From the NCBI GenBank assembly GCA_011048855.1, contig DSCZ01000240.1, forward strand, positions 1-5,593: a stretch of 5,593 nt of DNA, read 5' to 3'. Shown here piece by piece: positions 1 to 5,593 of this stretch. This stretch comes from Desulfobacteraceae bacterium. Its GTDB lineage: Bacteria > Desulfobacterota > DSM-4660 > Desulfatiglandales > Desulfatiglandaceae. The translations under genes and the position numbers were made by a program. The stretch's first letter is position 1. Each line of letters opens with the position of its first letter. The notes under the pieces were generated by a model. It ran no database searches and was not told the origin of the DNA. It saw only the letters and a program-made list of their open reading frames with translations.

Positions 1-1
1 A

Positions 2-1273
2 TACAAGCCCTTCATGAACCACGGCCTCGGCATCGTCATATTTTTCCTGCTGCTCAAACAGTGTCGAAAGAATAAGATAAAGTTCGCTTCTGGTTTCTCC
101 TGCCTCACGAAGCTGTTGAAGCACGGTGACCGCCTGGTCCCGCTGTTCGAGGTCATTGTAGATCAAAGCGATATGCACCCTGGAATTAAAGTAGTATACT
201 GAATCCTCGGGCACCCGGTTGAAATGGGAAATTGCTCGATCCGTGTCACCTGCCTGTTGGTATGCCGTAGCGAGATAATGGCGGGATTTCGAATCGTCGG
301 GCTCTTCCTTCACAACGGCTTCAAGCTCTTCGATAGCGCGATCATACCTGCCCTGTTTCAGGTAAACCAGACCTATCACCTGCCGTTGCAGCTCTCCCTT
401 CTCGGTTACCTCCTTCAAACGCTTAATGTACTGCTCAGCCAGTTCGTGCTTCCCGAGATCGACATAAAGAGTGATAATCCGCTCCAGAGCGGCGGTGTCA
501 TCGGGCCTCAACGTTAGCAGGCTTTCAAAAATCTCGACTGCTTCCTCGGTTCTTCCGGTGATCTGGTAAAGGGTGCCAAGGTCGAAAAGGACTGGACCGA
601 TATTGCCGCTTGATTCAATCGCGGCCAACAGCGAGGCTTCCGCCTCCGGGTATTCTTTAAGTTGTAAATGAATCCGCCCTCTAAAATACTCTGCCACAGG
701 GTGATCGGGATTTTTTTCCAGGATAATTTCAAGATTTTCCAGAGCCTCCCGATAGCGTCCCTGCTTGGCACTGAGATTTGCCAGCATCAGGCGCAGCCGC
801 TGATCCTCCAATGACCCGAGCCTCAATGCTTCCGAATAGTGTTCGGCCGCCGTTTCATCATCCCCCCCGGTTGCGTGCAGGTCTCCCAGAAAAACATATA
901 CCTCCGGGCTTTCCACGTGAAGCCGAGCGCATTCAAGCCCCTGCGCCAGGGCCGCTTCCATATCCCCCGACTGCCGGTAGACGCGGGCAAGGCTCACACA
1001 GAGATGCGCGGAGGACGGATCCAGTTCCACCGCACGGGAGAGAAACGAAGATGCTTTACCAAAATCCCGTTCTGAAAGTGCGAGACTGGCTGCAGTATAT
1101 AATCGATATGCTTCGGCTACGACGTCCTTTTCGGAGCGCACGGCTGCAGGATCTTCAACTGGCGGCGAGTCGGCGGCCATATTCTGCGGAGTGACACAGC
1201 CGGAACAACATAAAAATACCACTGCCACCAACGCCAAAAACTTTAGCTTAAAAAAAAGGCAGTAAAAATTCAT
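2..1273 (-). CDS. TPR-repeat lipoprotein, C-terminus cut by window edge
   Basis: The reading frame is open from an ATG at 1273 to the left edge: 424 codons with no stop, so the C-terminus lies outside the window. Residues 1-25 look like a lipoprotein signal: a short start containing Lys9 and Lys11, a hydrophobic stretch at about 12-22, then C-S-G-C with Cys26 as the likely lipidated residue. A short Pro/Ala/Asp-rich linker (about 27-45) precedes roughly eleven helix-turn-helix units of about 34 residues (from about 55 to the edge). These show the TPR pattern of Gly/Ala at the turn, a Tyr or Phe before the second helix, and Pro-Asp at unit ends, as in LDPSS, KNPDH, LRPDD and EEPDD. TPR arrays are protein-binding scaffolds. 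A periplasm-facing, membrane-anchored scaffold is inferred, and the partner is unknown. It follows the sigma factor gene by 14 bp with an AAGG ribosome site, so it is probably cotranscribed. The exact function cannot be named. Confidence 0.9.
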   Translation of the reverse strand, partial: MNFYCLFFKLKFLALVAVVFLCCSGCVTPQNMAADSPPVEDPAAVRSEKDVVAEAYRLYTAASLALSERDFGKASSFLSRAVELDPSSAHLCVSLARVYRQSGDMEAALAQGLECARLHVESPEVYVFLGDLHATGGDDETAAEHYSEALRLGSLEDQRLRLMLANLSAKQGRYREALENLEIILEKNPDHPVAEYFRGRIHLQLKEYPEAEASLLAAIESSGNIGPVLFDLGTLYQITGRTEEAVEIFESLLTLRPDDTAALERIITLYVDLGKHELAEQYIKRLKEVTEKGELQRQVIGLVYLKQGRYDRAIEELEAVVKEEPDDSKSRHYLATAYQQAGDTDRAISHFNRVPEDSVYYFNSRVHIALIYNDLEQRDQAVTVLQQLREAGETRSELYLILSTLFEQQEKYDDAEAVVHEGLV

Positions 1274-1279
1274 AAATAG

Positions 1280-1283
1280 CCTT
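1280..1283 (-). promoter_or_regulatory. ribosome binding site of the TPR lipoprotein gene
   Basis: AAGG lies 6 nt before the ATG at 1273, inside the 14-bp gap after the sigma factor stop codon. It supports this start. The surrounding bases are strongly A/T-rich and contain no hairpin that would look like a terminator. Confidence 0.6.
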
Positions 1284-1287
1284 AAAT

Positions 1288-2289
1288 TTATCTTGAATCG
1301 TAAGAGTTAGAATATTCTTCTTCAAAATTGGGTATTTGTTCATTTAAATACGTTTTTATCTTTTTGACTATTTTTTGTTGAATTTGACGGACCCTTTCTC
1401 GGGAAATACCGTACTTGTCGCCCAATTCCTGCAACGTCACGGGCTTTTCCGACATTATTCGGTTGTCGAATATATCCAAATCTTTACCTGATAAAGTTTC
1501 CCTGAATTCCTTGAGCTTCTCGGACAACTTGAGCCCCTCCTGTTTCTCGAAAAGCTTCTCGTCGGCGCCCATTCCCGGGTCCGGCATCAGGGAATCATAG
1601 GCTTCCCTGGAGTCGTCCCCACCTACAGGCGAATTGAGGGAGACCTCCCAGCTGCCGAGCCGCTGGCTCATCTCGACTACTTCCTCTTCTTTCACATCGA
1701 GGCGCTCGGCCAGCAGACGGGGCTCTGGGGCAAACCCTTCGCTGATCAACTTTTCCCTTTCCTTGGCGAGGTTGAAAAAAAGCTTTCTCTGGCTCTGAGT
1801 AGTCCCTATTTTTACCAGCTTCCAGTTATCCATTATAAATTTTAACATATAAGCTTTGATCCAAAATGAAGAGTAGTAAGAAAATTTAATACCCCTGTAT
1901 GGATCAAATTTTTTCACCGCCTGCAACAAGCCAAGGTTTCCTTCCTGTATCAGGTCCAGCAAATTCTTTGTCCAGTAACGATGAAAGTCCATCGCGATTT
2001 TAACCACGAGTCTCAGGTTCGAAGTAACAAGGGTATAGCCAGCGCTCTCGTCGTTCTTTTCCCGAAAACGTATCGCAAGCTCCTTTTCTTCTTCTCTTGA
2101 AAGGAGTCTGTATTTTTTGATCTCCGACAGGTACAACTGCAGAGGGTCGTAGGGAACAATCGGTCGGTCACCGCTGGAAGGCACGGGCATAAAAGAAGGC
2201 GGCTTCACATCCCCATCATCGCCGTCGAGATCTTCTACACCCTCCACATCTTCGACTTCTTCGCCGTATATTTCTTCGCTGTTTCGCAT
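1288..2289 (-). CDS. rpoH: RpoH-like (sigma-32 family) RNA polymerase sigma factor
   Basis: The 333-residue protein is an alternative sigma factor that directs RNA polymerase to a promoter subset. Region 1.2 is at about 47-78 (DPLQLYLSEI) and region 2 at about 84-157, with NLRLVVKIA, the core-binding DLIQEGNLGL (112-121) and a region 2.3/2.4 helix including FWIKAYMLKFIMDNW. Region 4 ends in a DNA-binding helix-turn-helix at about 285-312 (LGDKYGISRERVRQI). The key diagnostic is QRKLFFNL at 167-174, the RpoH box typical of sigma-32 proteins and absent from RpoD and RpoS. It is longer than E. coli RpoH (284 residues) because of an acidic N-terminal extension (1-33). Deltaproteobacteria often carry several sigma-32 paralogues, so the name means family membership, not proof of a heat-shock role; a Myxococcus SigB/SigC-like role is an alternative. 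It starts 6 bp after tyrS and has no clear Shine-Dalgarno sequence. The ATG at 2190 is a less likely start, also without one. Confidence 0.93.
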   Translation of the reverse strand: MRNSEEIYGEEVEDVEGVEDLDGDDGDVKPPSFMPVPSSGDRPIVPYDPLQLYLSEIKKYRLLSREEEKELAIRFREKNDESAGYTLVTSNLRLVVKIAMDFHRYWTKNLLDLIQEGNLGLLQAVKKFDPYRGIKFSYYSSFWIKAYMLKFIMDNWKLVKIGTTQSQRKLFFNLAKEREKLISEGFAPEPRLLAERLDVKEEEVVEMSQRLGSWEVSLNSPVGGDDSREAYDSLMPDPGMGADEKLFEKQEGLKLSEKLKEFRETLSGKDLDIFDNRIMSEKPVTLQELGDKYGISRERVRQIQQKIVKKIKTYLNEQIPNFEEEYSNSYDSR

Positions 2290-2301
2290 ATAAAGCTACG
2301 C
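2286..2301 (-). promoter_or_regulatory. possible start-codon hairpin of the sigma factor gene
   Basis: In the mRNA, GCGUA (2301-2297) can pair with UAUGC (2290-2286), using one G-U pair, around the loop GCUUUA. The AUG start codon lies inside the 3' arm. No GGAG-like sequence lies in the 20 nt before the ATG, so initiation may depend on ribosomes arriving from tyrS, whose stop codon (2296-2298) overlaps the hairpin. The stem is only five pairs, so this may be chance. Confidence 0.25.
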
Positions 2302-3525
2302 TAAAACCACCTTCATATATTTCTTTTTTCCCGCCCTCAACAATATATGCCCTTCAACCATATCATCAATTGAGATATTCCGGTCATACACAGATATCTT
2401 TTCCCCGTTTATATATGCACCTCCCTGGGCTATCAGCCGGCGGGCTTCGGCCCTGGTCCTTCTCAGACCGGACTGTTCAAAAAGCAAATAAGCGGGTATC
2501 CCCTTTCGAATTTCGTCCGGGGAAACATGGAAAGTCGGCACGGAGCCGGCAGAAGATCCGTCTCCATTTCCAAAAAGCCGTCTCGATGCCTCCCTGGCTT
2601 TTTCAGCTTCTTTTTTTCCATGACAAAGGGCGGTCGCTTCGAAAGCCAAAACTTCCTTTGCATCTCTGAGCTGCTCCCCCTCCACGGAACACAGGCGATC
2701 GACGTTTCCCATCGGAAGAAGGGTGAATACCGAAAGGAACTTCCGGACGTCCCTGTCGTCCTGATTGATCCAGTATTGGTAATAGTCATAGGGAGAAGTC
2801 ATCTCGGGGTCCAGCCAAACAGCTCCTTTGTGGGTTTTGCCCATTTTTACGCCGGAAGAAGTCGTCAGCAGCGGAAACGTTATACCGTAAGCCTCCCCCC
2901 CCTCGAGCCTCCGTATCAAATCAGCACCCGCCAGGATGTTTCCCCACTGGTCGTTTCCGCCCATCTGAATTCTGCAGTCGTGATCGACGAACAGGCGCCA
3001 GAAATCGTATGCCTGAAGCAGCATATAGTTGAACTCTATGAAACTTAAACCTGTTTCCAGCCGCTGCCTGTAACTCTCGGCTGCCAGCATCCTGTTGACA
3101 CTGAAGTGACGTCCGATGTCTCGAAGGAAGTCTATGTAATTCAGCCTGGTCAGCCAATCGGCGTTGTTGAGCATCAACGCACCGCCCTGCTCGAAATCCA
3201 GGAAACGTGAAAGCTGAAGCCTGATTCCATCGGCGTTGGCGTCCACTTCCTCTCTTGACAGGACAGGTCTGGCTTCTGTTTTTCCACTGGGATCCCCCAC
3301 CAGTGTCGTCCCTCCTCCAATAAGGGCGATCGGCCGATGACCGCCTCTCTGCATGTGGACGAGGGACATTATTGGAAGTAAATGCCCCACATGAAGGCTG
3401 CGGGCTGTAGAATCGAATCCGACATAGCAGGTGGTCGGCTGTTCCAATCTTTCTCGAACCATCTCGGGATCGGTAGCCTGTTCAATAAAGCCCCGCTCCT
3501 CAAAAATTTCGAACACATTGTCCAT
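2296..3525 (-). CDS. tyrS: tyrosyl-tRNA synthetase (TyrRS)
   Basis: This cytoplasmic class I aminoacyl-tRNA synthetase joins tyrosine to tRNA-Tyr using ATP. From this ATG the protein has 409 residues, the usual bacterial length. The tyrosine pocket motif CYVGFDSTA is at about 33-41, the HIGH-type signature HVGH at 45-48, YMLLQAYDF at about 167-175, QMGGNDQWGN at about 187-196, and the KMSKS-type loop appears as KMGKT at about 227-231, close to the E. coli TyrS form KFGKT. A C-terminal S4-type tRNA-binding domain spans about 344-405 (LRRTRAEARRLIAQGGAYING). All expected elements are present and the gene looks intact. Two starts are possible. GTG at 3534 overlaps the stop of the RodZ-like gene as GTGA. 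ATG at 3525 is preferred because GGAG lies 8 nt upstream and the protein then begins MDNVFEIFEERGF, the usual TyrRS N-terminus. Confidence 0.97.
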   Translation of the reverse strand: MDNVFEIFEERGFIEQATDPEMVRERLEQPTTCYVGFDSTARSLHVGHLLPIMSLVHMQRGGHRPIALIGGGTTLVGDPSGKTEARPVLSREEVDANADGIRLQLSRFLDFEQGGALMLNNADWLTRLNYIDFLRDIGRHFSVNRMLAAESYRQRLETGLSFIEFNYMLLQAYDFWRLFVDHDCRIQMGGNDQWGNILAGADLIRRLEGGEAYGITFPLLTTSSGVKMGKTHKGAVWLDPEMTSPYDYYQYWINQDDRDVRKFLSVFTLLPMGNVDRLCSVEGEQLRDAKEVLAFEATALCHGKKEAEKAREASRRLFGNGDGSSAGSVPTFHVSPDEIRKGIPAYLLFEQSGLRRTRAEARRLIAQGGAYINGEKISVYDRNISIDDMVEGHILLRAGKKKYMKVVLA

Positions 3526-3530
3526 TTCTT

Positions 3531-4559
3531 TCACTCCACAGCTTCCGGCAACCTCACCCGAACGACCTGGCCGGAAGCTCCGAGGGGGCCGATTTCCTTT
3601 CCATTCAGTTCAAGAGCCAGCCCACCTGCGTTGCCTATCAGCAGATCAAACATTCCCCGGGCCTCCCACTCAGGCTCCCTCCCCGGGGAGAATATATATT
3701 CCCTGGGTTCTCCACCATCTATTGATATGCGCATCCAAGTCCTTTCCTTGACCGCCGCTTTCAAAATCAGCGGCATTTTTACAGATTCCCTCTCCACCTC
3801 TTCAACCCTTTCGACGGTAGGCGGAACGGAGATTTCACCCGATCGAGTTTCAGGCTCAAGAGCGTGTTCTTCAAACGTTGGTTTCTCCACGTCTGAACTT
3901 TCTTCGGGAACGCTCTCCGCAACCCGGACTTCCCTTCCGGGAGCCATGGATGCCGTTTTATCCGCTACTCCCTCCACCACGGTCACAGCTGGAGGACCAG
4001 TTTCTTCCCCGGGTGACCCGGGCCTCCTGGGTTCGGGTTTTCGATGGATTGTTTCACTTTCAGCCTCGGATGACAAAGCCTCCGTCTGCAGTGCAGCAGG
4101 AGCCGCGGCATCACGCTCGGAGGAAATTCTCGGCCCCGCCCACTCGCGCCACAGCATGAATACACCGAAAAAAATAGCGATCAACAGCACGGATGTCAGA
4201 AGTACGGACGGTTTTATCTTACTCCCCGGCTTTTTCGGCGTTATTTCCGAAAAGGGACTCTTCCCGGCCGGCAGTGCATCACTATGGCGTTCAATCACTT
4301 CGGCGGCATCCAGACCCAACGCGCGTGCATATGAGGCAATGAATCCCCGCACCAAAGCCTGAGACGGCAACCCGTTCCAATCTCCACGTTCGAGTGCTTC
4401 CAGAAATCTCGGCCGGAGCCTGGTGATTTCAGTCAAATCCTTGTAATCCAGACCTTTGGCTTCTCTTGCAGCCCTCAACCTGTTTCCAAGTTCAACAGCG
4501 GAGTTTTTTTCCGGGAAATCGTCATCCAGGATTTCCAATTCTGCATCAATTTCCTTCAT
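3531..4559 (-). CDS. RodZ-like membrane protein with N-terminal HTH and C-terminal DUF4115-type domain
   Basis: This 342-residue protein has the RodZ layout. An N-terminal acidic tip (1-20) precedes an Xre-like helix-turn-helix domain at about 22-90, with LGNRLRAAREAKGL, LTEITRLRPRFLEALERGDW and VRGFIASYARALGLD, the HTH_25 pattern of RodZ proteins. A basic stretch (PKKPGSKIK, 108-116) leads into one transmembrane helix at about 118-137. A long Pro/Glu/Ser-rich linker (about 140-262) follows, then a beta-rich C-terminal domain at about 264-340 (LKAAVKERTWMRISIDG, LELNGKEIGPLG) typical of DUF4115. With the basic residues before the helix, the HTH should be cytoplasmic and the C-terminus periplasmic. 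RodZ in rod-shaped bacteria links MreB to the elongation machinery. The same layout occurs in less studied relatives, so a cell-shape role is inferred and no symbol is given. The ATG at 4559 follows the SurA-like gene by 12 bp, and the TGA overlaps the alternative tyrS GTG. Confidence 0.92.
   Translation of the reverse strand: MKEIDAELEILDDDFPEKNSAVELGNRLRAAREAKGLDYKDLTEITRLRPRFLEALERGDWNGLPSQALVRGFIASYARALGLDAAEVIERHSDALPAGKSPFSEITPKKPGSKIKPSVLLTSVLLIAIFFGVFMLWREWAGPRISSERDAAAPAALQTEALSSEAESETIHRKPEPRRPGSPGEETGPPAVTVVEGVADKTASMAPGREVRVAESVPEESSDVEKPTFEEHALEPETRSGEISVPPTVERVEEVERESVKMPLILKAAVKERTWMRISIDGGEPREYIFSPGREPEWEARGMFDLLIGNAGGLALELNGKEIGPLGASGQVVRVRLPEAVE
3534..3537 (-). promoter_or_regulatory. 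ribosome binding site deciding the tyrS start
   Basis: GGAG lies 8 nt before the ATG at 3525, an ideal distance, and favours it over the GTG at 3534, which abuts this same site. A second weaker candidate, GGAAG further upstream, could serve the GTG, so dual initiation is not excluded. Confidence 0.6.
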
Positions 4560-4563
4560 TTCA

Positions 4564-4567
4564 CTCC
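4564..4567 (-). promoter_or_regulatory. ribosome binding site of the RodZ-like gene, unusually close to its ATG
   Basis: GGAG within GTGGAGTGAA lies only 4 nt before the ATG at 4559, closer than the 8 nt seen for tyrS and the SurA-like gene. The close spacing may lower initiation or make it depend on translation of the gene before it. No better in-frame start is obvious nearby. Confidence 0.5.
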
Positions 4568-4571
4568 ACTT

Positions 4572-5540
4572 TCAGAGGACCGTCTTGATATAGGCCCCCT
4601 CTTTGAGATCTGCTATCCATTTCCTGTATCTGGCATCCATTTCCTTTTCATAAAGAATATCGTAGATCGCATCTTTTACTTCTTCGAAAGGTTTCGCTTC
4701 TCCCTCACTACGTTCCAGCACCTTCAGAATCTGTATCCCCGCGGGCCGTATTATCGGCTCGGTTATATCCCCTGGAGCCAACCGTTCTATTTTATCAAGG
4801 ATTTGTTCGTCGAGTTCGCCCCATGAAAAAATCCCTAGATCTCCACCCTCGTCAGCGCCCGGCCCCTTGGAAAATCCGGCTGCAAGTTCCGCGAAAGATT
4901 CTCCTTTCCTCAGGCGCTCAAGGATATCCTCGGCTTTGTCGACAGCCGCTGCACGGTCGTCGGCATCATCGGGATTCCCAAACATCAGCACGATTCCGGC
5001 AAGATGTACCTTCCCGGTGGTAGAGAAAGAATCTTTATTTGATTCATAATACTGCCGGAGGTCTTCCTCCCTTATGATTATTCTCGATTTAACTTCGTAA
5101 TTGACAAGCCTGTCCCGCTGAATGCTTCTACGCAGGTCCTCCTTGAGGTGTTCAAGAGATGCCCCCTCCCTTCTCAGATTATACAGGAGCTCCTCGTCAC
5201 TCCATCCATTGGAGCGTTTGACTCGTTCAACCGCCGCGTTGACTTCTTCCTCCGAAACTTTTATGCCCAGTTCGTTGACCTTGGAAAGGGTGATCTTTTC
5301 CTCGATAAGCAGGTCAAGCACCCTCTGCCTTATTTCCTCGAACCTGTTCCGGTCTTGTGCTTTTAATTTTGCCGGCTCGTTTCCGGTCAATTCTCTTATA
5401 CTGTTGTTCAGTTCGTAAAGAGTCACCACATCTTCATTCACAAAGGCCACGACACGGTTTGTCACCTCCGCACCGACCCCGCCCCAGCCGAACAAAACGA
5501 CAAATGGAATCAATACAAAATGGACAGCAACCATTTTCAT
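4572..5540 (-). CDS. SurA-like periplasmic chaperone with a single parvulin-type domain
   Basis: From the ATG at 5540 the protein has 322 residues. A signal peptide occupies about 1-24 (Lys2, hydrophobic core, then GWGGVGA before the likely cut). A SurA-type N-terminal chaperone domain runs from about 27 to 160: it opens with NRVVAFVNEDVVTLYEL and includes LIEEKITLSKVNELGIKVSEE. One parvulin (rotamase) domain follows at about 176-276, with FAELAAGFSKGPGADEGGDLGIF and the APGDITEPI segment. A C-terminal helix ends at IKTVL. SurA helps outer-membrane proteins fold in the periplasm. E. coli SurA has two parvulin domains and this protein has one. Both histidines usual in active parvulins appear replaced: Gly182 where ARHIL is usual, and Gln270 where GYHI or GWHI is usual. 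A chaperone without isomerase activity is therefore more likely, so no symbol is given. It leads the visible operon. A GTG at 5549 is an alternative start. Confidence 0.92.
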   Translation of the reverse strand: MKMVAVHFVLIPFVVLFGWGGVGAEVTNRVVAFVNEDVVTLYELNNSIRELTGNEPAKLKAQDRNRFEEIRQRVLDLLIEEKITLSKVNELGIKVSEEEVNAAVERVKRSNGWSDEELLYNLRREGASLEHLKEDLRRSIQRDRLVNYEVKSRIIIREEDLRQYYESNKDSFSTTGKVHLAGIVLMFGNPDDADDRAAAVDKAEDILERLRKGESFAELAAGFSKGPGADEGGDLGIFSWGELDEQILDKIERLAPGDITEPIIRPAGIQILKVLERSEGEAKPFEEVKDAIYDILYEKEMDARYRKWIADLKEGAYIKTVL

Positions 5541-5542
5541 AA

Positions 5543-5593
5543 TTACCACTCCAAAACACCTTCAAGGCGGCGATGCATCTGGACCCTCATATC
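5543..5593 (-). CDS. possible C-terminal end of an upstream gene
   Basis: One frame from the right edge stays open for 16 codons, ending RRLEGVLEW, and stops with TAA at 5543-5545, two bases before the ATG of the SurA-like gene. A second frame ends at a TGA (5562-5564) after EGPDASPP, so which frame is real cannot be decided here. The tight spacing fits an operon that continues to the right. The piece is too short to assign to a family, and it may be untranslated leader. Confidence 0.25.
   Translation of the reverse strand, partial: DMRVQMHRRLEGVLEW
5549..5552 (-). promoter_or_regulatory. ribosome binding site deciding the SurA-like start
   Basis: GGAG lies 8 nt before the ATG at 5540. The GTG at 5549 starts within this site, so the ATG is the better start, and the signal peptide then begins MKMVAVHF. 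Confidence 0.6.

Noticed and set aside
778..1194. Plus-strand open frame of 138 codons opposite the TPR lipoprotein
   Set aside because: It is Pro/Arg-rich with no domain, while the minus strand here encodes clear TPR units.
1274..1287. Possible terminator between the sigma factor and lipoprotein genes
   Set aside because: The 14-bp gap has no G/C-rich stem, and the T run that follows lies within the coding sequence.
2527..3048. Plus-strand open frame of 173 codons opposite tyrS
   Set aside because: It lies fully antisense to conserved TyrRS sequence, has no recognisable motif, and is a shadow frame.
4008..4022. Inverted repeat CCCGGGT-G-ACCCGGG that could resemble a hairpin
   Set aside because: It sits inside the RodZ-like linker and codes for a Pro-Gly-Ser-Pro-Gly segment, with a one-base loop and no T run. 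It is neither a terminator nor an obvious operator.
3382..4362. Long plus-strand open frame of 326 codons opposite the RodZ-like gene and the start of tyrS
   Set aside because: It is Ser/Pro/Thr-rich low-complexity sequence with no recognisable domain, and it lies antisense to two well-supported genes. It is best explained as a codon-bias shadow.
1..5593. tRNA, rRNA, riboswitch (including a T-box before tyrS), CRISPR, insertion sequence or attachment site
   Set aside because: tyrS follows the RodZ-like gene with no leader long enough for a T-box. No regularly spaced repeats, terminal inverted repeats, transposase motifs or tRNA-like sequence were seen on either strand.

Overview
The window is a compact run of genes that all lie on the minus strand, read from right to left. 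No plus-strand gene, RNA gene, mobile element or CRISPR array was found. The proteins point to a Gram-negative bacterium, most likely a deltaproteobacterium (Desulfobacterota or a relative). The reasons are a periplasmic SurA-type chaperone, a RodZ-like envelope protein, a TPR lipoprotein with a long periplasmic part, and a sigma-32-type factor of a style I associate with that group. The taxonomic call comes from recognising families, not from any search.

In transcription order the layout is as follows. The right edge holds a possible last few codons of an upstream gene (5543-5593). A SurA-like single-parvulin protein follows (4572-5540), then a RodZ-like protein with a cytoplasmic HTH, one membrane segment and a C-terminal DUF4115-type domain (3531-4559). 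Next come tyrosyl-tRNA synthetase, tyrS (2296-3525 or 3534), and an RpoH-like sigma factor carrying the RpoH box (1288-2289). The last gene is a TPR-repeat lipoprotein (2-1273) that runs off the left edge. Junctions are 12 bp, a 4-bp overlap or 5-bp gap depending on the tyrS start, 6 bp and 14 bp. I saw no terminator hairpin between any of the genes, so all five are probably one transcription unit whose promoter lies beyond the right edge.

Three products concern the cell envelope: the SurA-like chaperone, the RodZ-like protein and the TPR lipoprotein. They enclose a housekeeping synthetase and an alternative sigma factor. A plausible but unproven reading is that the sigma factor is made together with envelope-building proteins.

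The window is mostly conventional, and I did not find a convincing new system. The points worth a second look are: the parvulin domain, which lacks both usual active-site histidines; the sigma gene, which has no visible Shine-Dalgarno sequence and has its start codon inside a small predicted hairpin; the sigma factor's acidic N-terminal extension; and a repeated TGGAGTG element at three successive gene starts.
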